A stretch of DNA of 64,000 bases from Solibacillus sp. R5-41 (GTDB lineage: Bacteria; Bacillota; Bacilli; Bacillales_A; Planococcaceae), in the NCBI RefSeq assembly GCF_002736105.1, contig NZ_CP024123.1, positions 112,001 to 176,000 of the forward strand. The letters are read 5' to 3'. The translations under genes were made by a program, and so were the position numbers. Positions 1-9,271 of the stretch are shown here, piece by piece (within the stretch, counting starts at the first letter, position 1; each line of letters starts with the position of its first letter). The notes below the pieces were generated by a model, which was given only the letters and a program-made list of their open reading frames with translations, ran no database searches and was not told the DNA's origin.

Positions 1-64
1 ACCACAATTTATTGCACAATTTCAATGAAACGTTTATCCAGTTTTGAAAGAACAATCTTTCATA

Positions 65-181
65 GTGAAGTGATGATGGCAAAGAGGTCACACCCGTTCC
101 CATACCGAACACGGAAGTTAAGCTCTTTAGCGCCGATGGTAGTTGGGGGCTTCCCCCTGTGAGAGTAGGACATCGCTTCGC
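65..181 (+). rRNA. rrf: 5S ribosomal RNA
   Basis: A 117-nt 5S rRNA. The conserved core with the GAGGTCACACCCGTTCCCAT stretch and the CCGAACACGGAAGTTAAGC stretch is intact. The ends pair as helix I (GTGAAGTGATG with CATCGCTTCGC). It lies at the left edge and is followed directly by a terminator, so it is the last gene of an rRNA operon whose 16S/23S genes lie outside the window. Confidence 0.97.
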
Positions 182-187
182 AAATTA

Positions 188-224
188 AAACCCACTGAGA
201 AATCAGTGGGTTTTTTGTTTTTTT
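188..224 (+). terminator. rRNA operon terminator
   Basis: CCCACTGA and TCAGTGGG form a perfect 8-bp stem around GAAA, followed by a long T run. It sits 10 nt after the 5S gene. Confidence 0.9.
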
Positions 225-598
225 CGACAGAATCCTCCCATGAAATGTCGATTGACGACTGCTAAAATTTTTCTGCAAAGGGAGTTTGACTGTATAAAGT
301 GAAATAGACAATTACTTCTATTGGCATGAAACTTGCCGATAATTTTCATTCTAATAGAAAATAGCTTTCCAATTTTTTTAGTTACAGGGCAGAAGGAATA
401 ATACAACATTTGCTAATTAATATATAAATCCTGTAATGAAAGTATAGTAACAGGGAAATGCCACAAAATTTTATGCAGAATGTATTGCAAGAATAGATTT
501 TAATAATGAGTACAAAAAATGTACACTACTATAATTGAATTTCTAGTGTACATTTTTTTCTTCCGCTATTAATAAATCATTCAGTAAAGTTATAAAAG
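225..598. other. Intergenic region, no gene supported
   Basis: AT-rich stretch between the rRNA terminator and the end of the LytTR gene. I see no supported coding region. The only clear structure is the inverted repeat at 514-558. Confidence 0.5.
514..558 (-). terminator. Terminator of the LytTR gene (15-bp inverted repeat)
   Basis: AAAAAATGTACACTA and TAGTGTACATTTTTT form a perfect 15-bp stem with a 15-nt loop. The built-in A and T runs make it usable from both sides. It is placed 40 nt past the stop of the leftward LytTR gene. Confidence 0.7.
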
Positions 599-1270
599 TT
601 AAAATTCCAATTGTGCGCGTAAATTATTAATATAAGATTGGCTTATTGGAAGTTCTGTTCCATCTTTTAAGAACACAATAAAATTTGATGTAAGGTCACG
701 CGATATTTTGTTAATAGAGTAAACATTGACGATGTAAGAACGATGGATACGAATGAATGTATCAGGCAAACGTATTTGTAATTCTTTTAATGTGACTGTT
801 GTTTTATATTGTTCGCCATTTTTATAAAACCAAGTTCTTTTTTGTAAACTTTCAAAATGAGATATTTGATCTATTGGAATCGGACTCCAATCTTCTGCCT
901 GTTTCCCTGTAATAAAACGATATGTTTCAGCGTTTTTTATATTAAATAATGGCGGGAGAACGACAACGAGCGCACCGAATTTTTCATTAATTATTATTGG
1001 ATAACCAATTGCATAATACGGTGTTTCAAACATCAAGTTCTCCATGATAGCCTCCGTTTTCTTTCTTGTTTTTAATACTTTATACGCAATACTATTTGTT
1101 GGAACTTTGGAGCCGAGTGCTAAAGAAATTTTTTGATGCCCTGAACGAAAGTAAACAAACATATCCTCGAATGCAATGGCGATGGATGCATCATTTGGAA
1201 TCCACTCTTCTAAAATAGTATTAAATTGCGCAATTTCCTCTGTGCTGATTTTTAAATCTTCAAAAATCAT
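599..1270 (-). CDS. LytTR-family DNA-binding transcriptional regulator
   Basis: A 223-residue regulator. The C-terminal ~100 residues (about 125-223) match the LytTR DNA-binding domain, with the landmarks FIRIHRSYIVN and PISQSYI near the end. The first ~120 residues look like a small PAS/GAF-like sensing fold (YAIGYPIIINEKFG) and contain no receiver-type phosphoacceptor region, so it is probably a one-component regulator. A GAGGGGG ribosome site precedes the ATG. It is divergent from aceA across 222 bp, so aceA is the obvious candidate target. That link is inference from position. Confidence 0.85.
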   Translation of the reverse strand: MIFEDLKISTEEIAQFNTILEEWIPNDASIAIAFEDMFVYFRSGHQKISLALGSKVPTNSIAYKVLKTRKKTEAIMENLMFETPYYAIGYPIIINEKFGALVVVLPPLFNIKNAETYRFITGKQAEDWSPIPIDQISHFESLQKRTWFYKNGEQYKTTVTLKELQIRLPDTFIRIHRSYIVNVYSINKISRDLTSNFIVFLKDGTELPISQSYINNLRAQLEF

Positions 1271-1492
1271 CGTGAAGTATCCCCCTCTGTATTATCCATG
1301 TTTTAGTAATTCATCCCATAAAAAGTATATTCTATCACAATAATAAACTGTTTTGTCAGAAAATAATGAAAATTAAAACCTCCTGTTATATAGTATATTA
1401 CATCAAAGATAACTGTTATGGAACAGATGGGGTAACAATTTTCATAGCAGAATATATTTCTTTAAATACAAATGGGAAGGTGGAAATTTAAC

Positions 1493-2776
1493 ATGTCAAC
1501 TCGTCAACAGAAAATTGAGGCTTTACAAAAGGATTGGGCAGAAAACCCACGTTGGAATGGTATTGAACGTGCGTATTCAGCTGAAGAAGTTGTGAAATTA
1601 CAGGGGTCAGTAGTACTTGAGCAAACTTTAGCAACACGTGGAGCTAAACGTTTATGGAACTCTTTACATGAAGAGCCATTCATCAATGCACTTGGTGCAC
1701 TTACGGGAAACCAAGCAATTCAACAAGTAAAAGCAGGATTAAAAGCAATCTACTTATCGGGGTGGCAAGTAGCAGCTGATGCTAACATCGCAGGTCAAAT
1801 GTATCCTGACCAATCTTTATATCCAGCAAACTCTGTACCGCAAGTGGTTAAACGTATTAACCAAGCACTACAACGTGCTGACCAAATTGATCATGCTGAA
1901 GGACGCGAAGATGAGTTCGACTGGTTCGCACCAATCGTAGCAGATGCTGAGGCTGGTTTCGGTGGTCCACTAAACGTATTCGAGCTTGTAAAAGGTATGA
2001 TCGAAGCGGGTGCATCGGGCGTACACTTAGAAGATCAATTAGCTTCTGAGAAAAAATGCGGTCACTTAGGTGGTAAAGTTTTATTACCAACTCAAAATGC
2101 AGTACGTAACTTAATTGCTGCTCGTCTAGCTGCTGATACAATTGGTGTGAATACAGTTTTAATCGCTCGTACAGATGCTGATGCAGCTGATATGGTAACA
2201 TCTGATATCGATCCACGTGATGCAGAGTTCATCACTGGCGAACGTACACCAGAAGGCTTCTTCCGTACAAAGCCAGGTATCAAACAAGCAATCGCTCGTG
2301 GTTTAGCTTACGCGCCATATGCAGATTTAATCTGGTGTGAGACATCTAAGCCTTCTCTTGAGGAAGCTCGTGAATTTGCTGATGCAATCCATGCACAGTT
2401 CCCAGGAAAAATGCTTGCGTACAACTGTTCACCATCATTCAACTGGAAAGCAAACCTTTCTGAGGATGTGATTGCTGAGTACCAACGTGAGCTTGGTAAA
2501 ATGGGTTACAAGTTCCAGTTCGTAACATTAGCGGGTTTCCACTCATTAAATCACTCTATGTTTGAACTTGCGCATGACTACAAAGACAACGGTATGGCAG
2601 CATACTCTAAATTACAACAAGCTGAATTTGCGTCAGAATCAAAAGGCTATACAGCTACTCGTCACCAACGTGAAGTTGGTACTGGTTACTTTGACGACGT
2701 ATCACAAGTTATCTCTGGTGGTACATCATCAACAACAGCAATGGCCGGTTCTACAGAAACTGAGCAATTTGTTTAA
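1493..2776 (+). CDS. aceA: Isocitrate lyase
   Basis: Cleaves isocitrate to glyoxylate and succinate, the entry step of the glyoxylate shunt. The 427-residue protein has the isocitrate lyase signature KKCGH at residues 187-191, with the catalytic Cys189, plus the metal/substrate region [11 protein letters not shown] chose the ATG at 1493 because GGGAAGGTGG lies 9 nt upstream; an in-frame ATG at 1472 lies inside that ribosome site. No malate synthase follows. The next gene is instead an alanine-glyoxylate-type aminotransferase, suggesting glyoxylate can go to glycine. Confidence 0.97.
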   Translation: MSTRQQKIEALQKDWAENPRWNGIERAYSAEEVVKLQGSVVLEQTLATRGAKRLWNSLHEEPFINALGALTGNQAIQQVKAGLKAIYLSGWQVAADANIAGQMYPDQSLYPANSVPQVVKRINQALQRADQIDHAEGREDEFDWFAPIVADAEAGFGGPLNVFELVKGMIEAGASGVHLEDQLASEKKCGHLGGKVLLPTQNAVRNLIAARLAADTIGVNTVLIARTDADAADMVTSDIDPRDAEFITGERTPEGFFRTKPGIKQAIARGLAYAPYADLIWCETSKPSLEEAREFADAIHAQFPGKMLAYNCSPSFNWKANLSEDVIAEYQRELGKMGYKFQFVTLAGFHSLNHSMFELAHDYKDNGMAAYSKLQQAEFASESKGYTATRHQREVGTGYFDDVSQVISGGTSSTTAMAGSTETEQFV

Positions 2777-2786
2777 TTAATTCATT

Positions 2787-2814
2787 ACTTCCCACTCAGT
2801 ACTGAGTGGGAAGT
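2787..2814 (+). terminator. Inverted repeat after aceA
   Basis: ACTTCCCACTCAG / CTGAGTGGGAAGT forms a strong stem 10 nt after the aceA stop. There is no proper T run, so termination is likely but not certain. Confidence 0.55.
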
Positions 2815-2820
2815 ATTATA

Positions 2821-3249
2821 AAAGTAGTGATTGATTAAGATGGGTGATGTCAAATTGTTATCATTTACTTATCAGGGGGAATCACTATGAATAAATTGTT
2901 TATACAAAACATCCTAGAAACCTTTTAAAATACGAGACCGCTGTTGGGGAACAAGCGGGAAAGTCGATATGCCGAAACGAAAGACTAGCTTTATTTTATA
3001 TGGTAAAAGGAAGATTTGAATATATTTCAACATTTCTCTACTACGCAGTTAAATCGAATTGGAACGCGATTTAGAGCGAATATAGTTGGGTTGCCTCCCA
3101 ATTAATAGACACTTAAAACTTAGGGGTTATTTTAAAATTTTGTAAGAATTATTGAATGGAAAATGTCTTTTTAGTCGGGATGGGGCTAGAAGGACATTTT
3201 CTATTTTGGGACCTATGAGACAGAACAACATTCAAAAGGGGATAAAAAA
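2821..3249. other. Intergenic leader with degraded coding trace and a hairpin
   Basis: It contains a 13-codon ORF with a ribosome site (AGGGGG, ATG at 2887). An overlapping frame stays open into about 3075 and reads like degraded protein (e.g. LALFYMVKGRFEYIS), but I cannot name the family. A 16-bp stem with two G-U pairs (3159-3174 with 3186-3201) lies 48 nt before the aminotransferase start and could be an attenuator or operator. Confidence 0.35.
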
Positions 3250-4433
3250 ATGAAGAATCAAGAATTATTGCTTGTACCAGGACCGACACCTGTCGTTGAT
3301 GAAATTTATGAGGCACTTGCGAGTGAAACACATGGTCACACTGATCCACGCTTTGTAGCGATTTTTAAAAATGCCATTGAGCAAACGAAAAAGTTATTCA
3401 ATACAAATAGTGAAGTTTATGTAGTAGCGGGTTCAGGTACATTGGCAATGGAGATGGCGATTGTTAACACAGTCGGAAAAGGAGAACGCCTTCTTGTCAT
3501 TAGTCATGGATACTTTGGAGATCGCTTTACACCACTTGCCAATGCGTTTGATATTGAAGTGGAAGTTTTACAGTCAGCTTGGGGAGAACGAGTAGATCCA
3601 CAGCTTGTTGCAGAAACATTAAAAATGAAAACATTTAAAGCCGTGACAATTACACATGCAGATACTTCAACGGGGGTAATGTCAGATTTAGAAGCATTAG
3701 TGCCGATTATTAAAGAAGCGGGTGCACTCGTAATTGTTGATGGCGTTGTTGCAACGGCTGCGCTCAAAGAAGATATGAGTAAAGCGTATGGGGGAAATGA
3801 AGCTTATAAAATCGATGTTGTGTTAACAGGTTCACAAAAAGCGATTGGTATCCCACCAGGCCTTGCTATTATTGCAGTTAGTGAGCAAGCATTAGCGGCA
3901 CGTGAAGCATTAGGATCGATTCCAGCTTATTATGCGGATATTAATTGTTGGAGAGGGGTAATGGACAATCCAGCAACCTATTTTGCTACGCCACCTGTGA
4001 ATTTAATTTACGCTTATGATGCAGCCTTGAAAATTGTTTTAACGGAAGGAATGGAAACACGCGAGACACGCCATATTGCATTTGGTAAAGCTGTTCGTGC
4101 AGCGCTTCGTTCATATGGTATGACGCCTTTAGCAAATGAGTACGTTGCCGCTCCAACATTAAGCTGTATTTTATATCCAGAAGGAATTGAGGATGGCGCA
4201 TTTCGTACAAGTTTAGCCAAAAGAGGGATTATTGTAGCGGGTTCACTAGCGCATCTTACGGGTAAGGCATTCCGTATCGGACATAACATATGGGGAATAC
4301 AACAGCTTCGATGCTTGAACAAGCAATTGTCGCGATTGGAGAGGCATTAGAGGAGCAAAATCATACGGTTAATATAGAACAAGCACGACAAGCTTTTCAT
4401 GAGCAAATTGCACAAGTCGTGAAGGCATATTAA
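3250..4433 (+). pseudogene. Alanine-glyoxylate/serine-pyruvate-type aminotransferase, C-terminus frameshifted
   Basis: PLP-dependent class V aminotransferase that would transfer an amino group to glyoxylate or pyruvate. The N-terminal PGPTPV, the GSGT cofactor loop, Asp164 and the PLP lysine in GSQK (Lys197) are all present. At about 4284-4290 the frame breaks. The original frame ends at 4350 with an unrelated 19-residue tail. From an ATG at 4290 another frame continues the family-like C-terminus (MGNTTASMLEQAIVAIGEAL) and stops at 4433. Five extra bases (AACAT) after the GGACAT codons explain it. This is either a real lesion or a sequence error. The core may still fold. Confidence 0.8.
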
Positions 4434-4442
4434 AAAAGGTAG

Positions 4443-4474
4443 GGCTGTCCAATAAGTAGGGCAGCCATATTTTT
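4443..4474 (+). terminator. Terminator after the aminotransferase
   Basis: GGCTGTCC pairs with GGGCAGCC (one G-U) followed by a T run. It also lies just beyond the stop of the leftward Sel1 gene, so it may serve both. Confidence 0.7.
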
Positions 4475-6393
4475 TAAAGTTCCTGTTCGATGGATTGTTT
4501 CAGCCAGCGTGTAGCTTCAGCATAGTCTTGGGCGACACCGTGTCCTTTTTTATAAAGCATCCCTAGTTGGAATTGGGCCTTGATATGCCCTTGTTGTGCG
4601 GCTAAGCGATACCATTTGGCCGCCTCTTTATAGTCATGTATAACCCCTTCACCATTTGCATACATTTGAGCTAGCTGAAATTGCGCTTTTGCAAAGCCCT
4701 TAGTAGCTGCAGGCATAATCCATTTCGCTGCTTCCTGATAATCCCGTTTAACTCCGAGCCCTTTATCAAAAATATTACCTAGCTTGTACTGAGCCTCGAT
4801 ATGTCCTTGGTCAGCCGCAAGACGATAGCTACGTCGCGCTTCATCAAAGTTGATTGCGGTACCTAGACCTTGCTCATAAAGTAGACCAAGCTGAAATTCT
4901 GCATTTGTATCATTTTGACTTGATGCTGCCTGCAACCATTTAAATGCCTCGTTATAATTTGGGAAATTATTTCCCTTGTCTAAAGCAAGCATTGCTAATT
5001 GGAATTGTGCCTGTGCATGGTTTTGAATGGCTGCGCGTTTTAACCATTTGACTGCACTGTCAAATTGTTCAAGCGATAAATAAATGATGCCAAGATCGTA
5101 GTTTGCGCTAATATGTTCATTAGCTGCCGCTTTTGAAAGCCACTCGATTGCTAAAAAAATGGATTGCTTTGAATGTTGTTGTTTATAGATAAGTCCAAGT
5201 GAATATTGAGCATTTGTATGACCGCTATTCGCTGCAAGGGTGAGCCATTTTACCGATTCTTCTTCATTTTTTTGTATGCCTTTCCCAGTTTTATAAAGTA
5301 GGGCTAATTGAAATTGAGCGTTTGTATGTCCCTGCATTGCCGCCGTTAAAAACCACTGCGCCGCTTGTTTATAAGATTGTTCGACCCCTCGTCCATTATT
5401 AAATAAATAGCCTAGATTGTACTGGGCACTTGCATCCCCCGCACCGGCCGCTTTGGTAAAGAGTGCAGCAGCTTGTACATAGCTTTGTTCGACTCCTTTG
5501 CCATCATGATATAAAAAACCTAGGTTATTTAATGCACTTGTATAGTTTTGCTGAGCCGCTTTTTCATACCAGTGAGCGGCTTTTTGGAAATTTTGTTCGA
5601 CCCCTAGGCCTTGATTGTAAAGGGAGCCGAGATTGTACTGTGCATCTGCATTGCCAGCATGAGCTGCTAACTCATAGAGCTGAGCCGCTTTTTGCACATT
5701 CTGGTCAACCCCTTGTCCAAGCTGATATAACACACCTAGTGCATATTGTGCATTCGAATCATTTTGTTCAGCCGCTAGTGTATACCATTTGGCTGCTATT
5801 AGATAATTTTTCTTCACGCCATTGCCATGATTATATAAAAAGCCGAGATTGTACTGTGCGCTACTACTTCCTTCATTGGCCGCTACTAAAAAACAATGTG
5901 CGGCATCCTCATAATCATGCTCTGGAAAATCAAGATTTGGTAGTTGAAGCGGTATATACATTTCATTTAAATCAAAAAAAGCAGCTTGTGCAAGTTTCTC
6001 TCCTGGTGTTAAGCGCTGTAAGTACCAATCTGTTAAATCGATTAAATAATCAAGTGCGATTTTCGCCGCCTTTGTATCGACAATAGCGTTAGAGGAAATC
6101 GTCGTCATTTTTTGTATTAAATTCATCAATAAATATATACGTCGAGGATGAATGTTCTCGGCAAATTTTTTGTTAAGGAGGAGGGTACGAAGCTCGAAAC
6201 TCTCTCCTGATTGGATCATGTCTTTTTCATATAAATCGCGAACAATAATACTGAGTGCGATATTCGATTTTTTTAAGGAAAGAGTAGGTTTTGAAATCGT
6301 ATAGCGTGCCGCACCTTGCAATGCTTCAGCTAATGGACGATGAGTTTTGGGAATGGTGTTACAAATATTTGTAAGTAAGTCGCGATTTACCAT
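4474..6393 (-). CDS. Sel1-like repeat (tetratricopeptide-type) protein
   Basis: From about residue 165 to the end it consists of 13 full Sel1-like repeats and one partial. Each has about 36 residues with the core A-x-x-W-[YL]-x-x-A-A-x-x-G-x-x-x-A-Q-[YF]-x-L-G. These stack into an alpha-solenoid that usually serves as a protein-binding scaffold. The N-terminal ~165 residues are unrelated to the repeats and helical, with no signal peptide, so it is probably cytoplasmic. I start at 6393 because AAAGGAG lies 11 nt upstream; the earlier in-frame ATG at 6414 precedes that ribosome site. Partner unknown; it stands alone. Confidence 0.9.
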   Translation of the reverse strand: MVNRDLLTNICNTIPKTHRPLAEALQGAARYTISKPTLSLKKSNIALSIIVRDLYEKDMIQSGESFELRTLLLNKKFAENIHPRRIYLLMNLIQKMTTISSNAIVDTKAAKIALDYLIDLTDWYLQRLTPGEKLAQAAFFDLNEMYIPLQLPNLDFPEHDYEDAAHCFLVAANEGSSSAQYNLGFLYNHGNGVKKNYLIAAKWYTLAAEQNDSNAQYALGVLYQLGQGVDQNVQKAAQLYELAAHAGNADAQYNLGSLYNQGLGVEQNFQKAAHWYEKAAQQNYTSALNNLGFLYHDGKGVEQSYVQAAALFTKAAGAGDASAQYNLGYLFNNGRGVEQSYKQAAQWFLTAAMQGHTNAQFQLALLYKTGKGIQKNEEESVKWLTLAANSGHTNAQYSLGLIYKQQHSKQSIFLAIEWLSKAAANEHISANYDLGIIYLSLEQFDSAVKWLKRAAIQNHAQAQFQLAMLALDKGNNFPNYNEAFKWLQAASSQNDTNAEFQLGLLYEQGLGTAINFDEARRSYRLAADQGHIEAQYKLGNIFDKGLGVKRDYQEAAKWIMPAATKGFAKAQFQLAQMYANGEGVIHDYKEAAKWYRLAAQQGHIKAQFQLGMLYKKGHGVAQDYAEATRWLKQSIEQEL

Positions 6394-6641
6394 TAAAGTA
6401 CGCACTCCTTTCATACATTCGTTGTCTACTTTTTGTGTATGATTTTGTTAAACTATATCTTTTTTATTATACTTTTTATCGGAAGAATATGAGTAAAGTG
6501 AAATATCTATCCGAGTGGAGGAATAAATGTAAAATGATGTATGATATTATGAAAATAAAAATTAGTAGGTGTAACGATGTAAAGACGAATCGATGTAATA
6601 CAAAGAATGATGAATTATCATTATTGATTGGAGGAGTTTAA

Positions 6642-7100
6642 ATGGAGAAATTTGTTCCTTATTTTTGGAAAATCATTTGGGTTATCGGATTAATTATATT
6701 CGTCAATTTCAGTTTAGATTTTGAAAATCAAATGAAACAAACTGCGAGTACGGAATTTAATGTAATCCCTGTTTTGTGGTTCGATGTAATTCACCCAATT
6801 TTATTTGGATTTTATCTTTCGTTTATTTTTGTGAAAAAATGGTCAGTAAAAATGAATGCATCTTTATTCTGGTGTGTGGCGATTCCTTGTCTAGTCCTTT
6901 TGTGTGGTTATCCTTTGTTAGCAACACTTTCGAACTTGGATTTTATTCCAGATAAAATGCATAGCCTCCCTATTTCTACTTGGGCATTCAAAGCGTTTAT
7001 GTCGTATTCTTATGTATTTGGTATTATCGCAGGTTTGACGCTTATTTTAAGTTTTTTCAGCACACATCCAACCAAATCAAAAAAAATGAATTCAAGATAA
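6642..7100 (+). CDS. Small four-helix membrane protein, function unknown
   Basis: 152 residues with four hydrophobic segments (about 9-27, 47-66, 77-97 and 115-139) and a basic C-terminal tail. A GGAGGAG ribosome site lies just before the ATG. I do not recognise the family. It is monocistronic, bounded by a hairpin at 7106-7144. Confidence 0.75.
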   Translation: MEKFVPYFWKIIWVIGLIIFVNFSLDFENQMKQTASTEFNVIPVLWFDVIHPILFGFYLSFIFVKKWSVKMNASLFWCVAIPCLVLLCGYPLLATLSNLDFIPDKMHSLPISTWAFKAFMSYSYVFGIIAGLTLILSFFSTHPTKSKKMNSR

Positions 7101-7105
7101 CTAGA

Positions 7106-7144
7106 AGGTAAGTCCGAAAAGAAATATTTTATTCGAGCTTACCT
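7106..7144 (+). terminator. Probable terminator
   Basis: An imperfect hairpin, AAGGTAAG with CTTACCTT, around an AT-rich loop, followed by a T-rich stretch just after the membrane protein gene. Confidence 0.6.
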
Positions 7145-7251
7145 TTTATTTATTGCCTAAGCTACAAAATGTATTTTTTCACGCCATTGTATTTAATGTC
7201 ATTTCTCGTTAAACTTTAGTCAATTGGACTAGTAAATGGGGGCGTGTGAAA

Positions 7252-7959
7252 ATGGAGCCAGTCGTTGTACTGATCCCGGCATTAAATCCTTTGCCAACGA
7301 TTATTGAGTTTGTTGAAAAGCTTGAAAAATTAGCTGTTGAAAAAATTATAATTATTAATGATGGTAGCGATGAAAAATATAAAAAAACGTTTAAAACTTT
7401 ACATAATAATGGCCATGTCGTTTTAACGCACGAACAAAATTATGGGAAAGGGCACTCAATTAAAACGGGGCTTCGTTATTTGTTGAATTCCCCATTCCAT
7501 GGTAAGGGAATCATTACGGTTGGGGCACATGGGCAGCATTCCGTTCTGGATGTTGAGCAAATGATTTCGAGTACAAAAATTTTTTCAGATGGCATTATTT
7601 TAGGCGTAAGAGAGTTTAAAAACTCGGATTACTCGGTGCTTCATCATCTCCATAACCGCGCCAACTCGATGTTATTTGAACTGTTCTTTCATAAGCGTTT
7701 GCTAGATATACAAACAGGCTTACGCTATGTTCCAAGGCAACATTTAGCATGGCTTCACCAGGTCAAGGGAGAATCTTTTAGCTTTGATACGAATATGCTC
7801 GTTGAAGCCATCCGGCGTAAAGTACAGCTGTATGAAGTGCCGATTGGACATGCAAAATTAAGAAAAAATTCGGTTATTTATTATGATGAAGTGATGCACC
7901 CTGCAAAAATTTCACAGCAGTTATGGGTGAATTTTAGAAAAAATAACGGACGCTCATGA
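7252..7959 (+). CDS. Glycosyltransferase family 2 protein
   Basis: A GT-A type sugar transferase. The N-terminus reads VVVLIPALNP, followed by INDGSD (nucleotide-sugar binding) and the polyprenyl-phosphate-transferase-like NYGKGHSIKTGL. There are no C-terminal membrane helices, so it resembles short dolichol-phosphate-mannose-synthase-like enzymes acting on the inner membrane face. ATG 7252 has GGGGG nine bases upstream; a GTG at 7246 is too close to it. It overlaps a 38-codon ORF by ATGA, which in turn overlaps the DUF1232 gene, implying one coupled operon. Acceptor and donor cannot be told. Confidence 0.85.
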   Translation: MEPVVVLIPALNPLPTIIEFVEKLEKLAVEKIIIINDGSDEKYKKTFKTLHNNGHVVLTHEQNYGKGHSIKTGLRYLLNSPFHGKGIITVGAHGQHSVLDVEQMISSTKIFSDGIILGVREFKNSDYSVLHHLHNRANSMLFELFFHKRLLDIQTGLRYVPRQHLAWLHQVKGESFSFDTNMLVEAIRRKVQLYEVPIGHAKLRKNSVIYYDEVMHPAKISQQLWVNFRKNNGRS

Positions 7960-8072
7960 AACTATTCATTGAAGCAATCGTAAATACAAATGAAAAGAAG
8001 TTGTCTTACTATTGGATTGAATGGGTACAATACCATAAAGCAGGTATTTCTAAAGAGGGGGAATCATCATGA
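7956..8072 (+). CDS. 38-residue micro-ORF coupled between its neighbours
   Basis: The start overlaps the glycosyltransferase stop as ATGA, and the stop overlaps the next ATG as ATGA. It reads MKLFIEAIVNTNEKK...YHKAGISKEGESS, a plausible amphipathic, aromatic-rich peptide. Overlaps at both ends suggest it is translated, or at least carries ribosomes to the DUF1232 gene. No family recognised. Confidence 0.5.
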   Translation: MKLFIEAIVNTNEKKLSYYWIEWVQYHKAGISKEGESS

Positions 8073-8452
8073 GTGGAAATTTCAAATTGGATAAAATGAT
8101 TGAAGGACAAGATAAGCATTACTCAGATAAAAAGTTTCTAGGTAAAATGAAAGGCTTTGGTGGGGGACTTGGCTATAAAGCATTGCATGCCGCTACAACA
8201 TTATATGTGGCATTAAAAAGTCCGGACATGCCAAAAGCGAATAAATTAATTATGCTGGGTGCACTCGGTTATTTCATTTTCCCATTAGATTTAGTGGCTG
8301 ATTTTTTACCTCTTGCGGGATTAACGGATGATACGTTTGTTATTTTAGCAGCGCTTGCAAAGGTGTATACATCTATTACAGATGAGATGAAAATTGAAGC
8401 AGATGAATTGATTGAGAACAGATTAGGTAGTAGGCCTACCTCAAAAGAATAA
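8069..8452 (+). CDS. DUF1232 (YkvA-type) membrane protein
   Basis: 127 residues. The DUF1232 core is clear at about 47-90, with two short hydrophobic helices around FPLDLVADFLPLAGLTDD. These proteins are small membrane proteins without an established activity. A GAGGGGG site precedes the ATG. It is last in the glycosyltransferase operon and is followed by a terminator. Confidence 0.9.
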   Translation: MSGNFKLDKMIEGQDKHYSDKKFLGKMKGFGGGLGYKALHAATTLYVALKSPDMPKANKLIMLGALGYFIFPLDLVADFLPLAGLTDDTFVILAALAKVYTSITDEMKIEADELIENRLGSRPTSKE

Positions 8453-8459
8453 ATGGATG

Positions 8460-8492
8460 AGTCGAGATGGAAAAAACATTTCGGCTTTTTTG
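8460..8492 (+). terminator. Rho-independent terminator
   Basis: AGTCGAGATG pairs with CATTTCGGCT, followed by a T run, 7 nt after the DUF1232 stop. Confidence 0.75.
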
Positions 8493-8638
8493 TTGTGTGG
8501 GGTATGAGCGTCAACTAGGTGATGAAAGTTCACTATGGGCGTTGAGATATGCGAACTACTAGTCGCAAGTAAGGGTGTCCATGTTAACTAACAGAGTAGT
8601 GTTCTTTATGTACACCCCTATATACATTCAAACAATTT

Positions 8639-9271
8639 TTATCTTTGTACATTATTTTTTTTTCTATACTTGTAAACTAATACAATGTAAATCCAATCAT
8701 AAATAAAAATAGCAACACTAATTATCGTGATCATGCTTGTTTTGAAATAGAGAAAGAAAGCTATGGAAGCACATAAAGTCCCTAGCATTTTAAAGAATGC
8801 AATAGCTAAAGATTGACCTTTTAAATTCCCTCGCCAAAACAATAAAGAAATAAACAAGCCCGACATCATTAGATTTTGTGAAAAAGCTGTATATTTGCCT
8901 TCGAAATCATTAAACTCCTGTGTAATCGCCAGTATGATGAGAAAGCTAAGACCTAATGTTATGAAAAAACTTGCATAAAAAAGCTTTTTGGAAAGGTACT
9001 TTTTAAATTCCTTTCGACCATACATTAAATACTGCATCAATATGACAATATCCAAAGCAAACCAAATAATCGTGATTTTCTGTTGTAAATCATTTAGGGG
9101 GTATATGAATGCAAAAATGAATTCCCATGAAATATTTGCACAAATCGCGACCATCGGCATGCCATATGCCTTATCTCGAAATGCACGCCTTATAATTAGT
9201 ATGTAAGTCACAATCCAAAACAGAGCCATCCCTAATTGCAACACTAAAAACCAATTTATTTGATTCGTCAA
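8639..9271 (-). CDS. Probable PaxB/Pyr4-like transmembrane terpene cyclase family protein
   Basis: 210 residues with about seven hydrophobic helices. Residues 34-60 (RAFRDKAYGMPMVAICANIS followed by WEFIFAFIYP) match the hallmark of the membrane terpene-cyclase family typified by fungal PaxB and Pyr4, where the acidic residue in WE is catalytic. A second conserved acid follows in WFALD. Family members protonate an epoxide or olefin of a prenylated substrate; many bacterial ones have no known substrate. It is monocistronic with no prenyltransferase nearby. Family call from memory of motifs. Confidence 0.6.
   Translation of the reverse strand: MTNQINWFLVLQLGMALFWIVTYILIIRRAFRDKAYGMPMVAICANISWEFIFAFIYPLNDLQQKITIIWFALDIVILMQYLMYGRKEFKKYLSKKLFYASFFITLGLSFLIILAITQEFNDFEGKYTAFSQNLMMSGLFISLLFWRGNLKGQSLAIAFFKMLGTLCASIAFFLYFKTSMITIISVAIFIYDWIYIVLVYKYRKKNNVQR

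Noticed and set aside
60-409. Two minus-strand ORFs over the 5S region
   Set aside because: They are antisense to the rRNA and its terminator, with no ribosome site.
2887-2928. 13-codon leader peptide ahead of the aminotransferase
   Set aside because: It has a ribosome site but no attenuation-type codon run, and it lies too far (320 nt) from the gene.
5463-6086. 207-codon plus-strand ORF opposite the Sel1 gene
   Set aside because: Shadow of the 108-nt repeat structure on the other strand.
6435-6641. 68-codon ORF upstream of the small membrane protein
   Set aside because: No ribosome site and a low-complexity, AT-driven composition.
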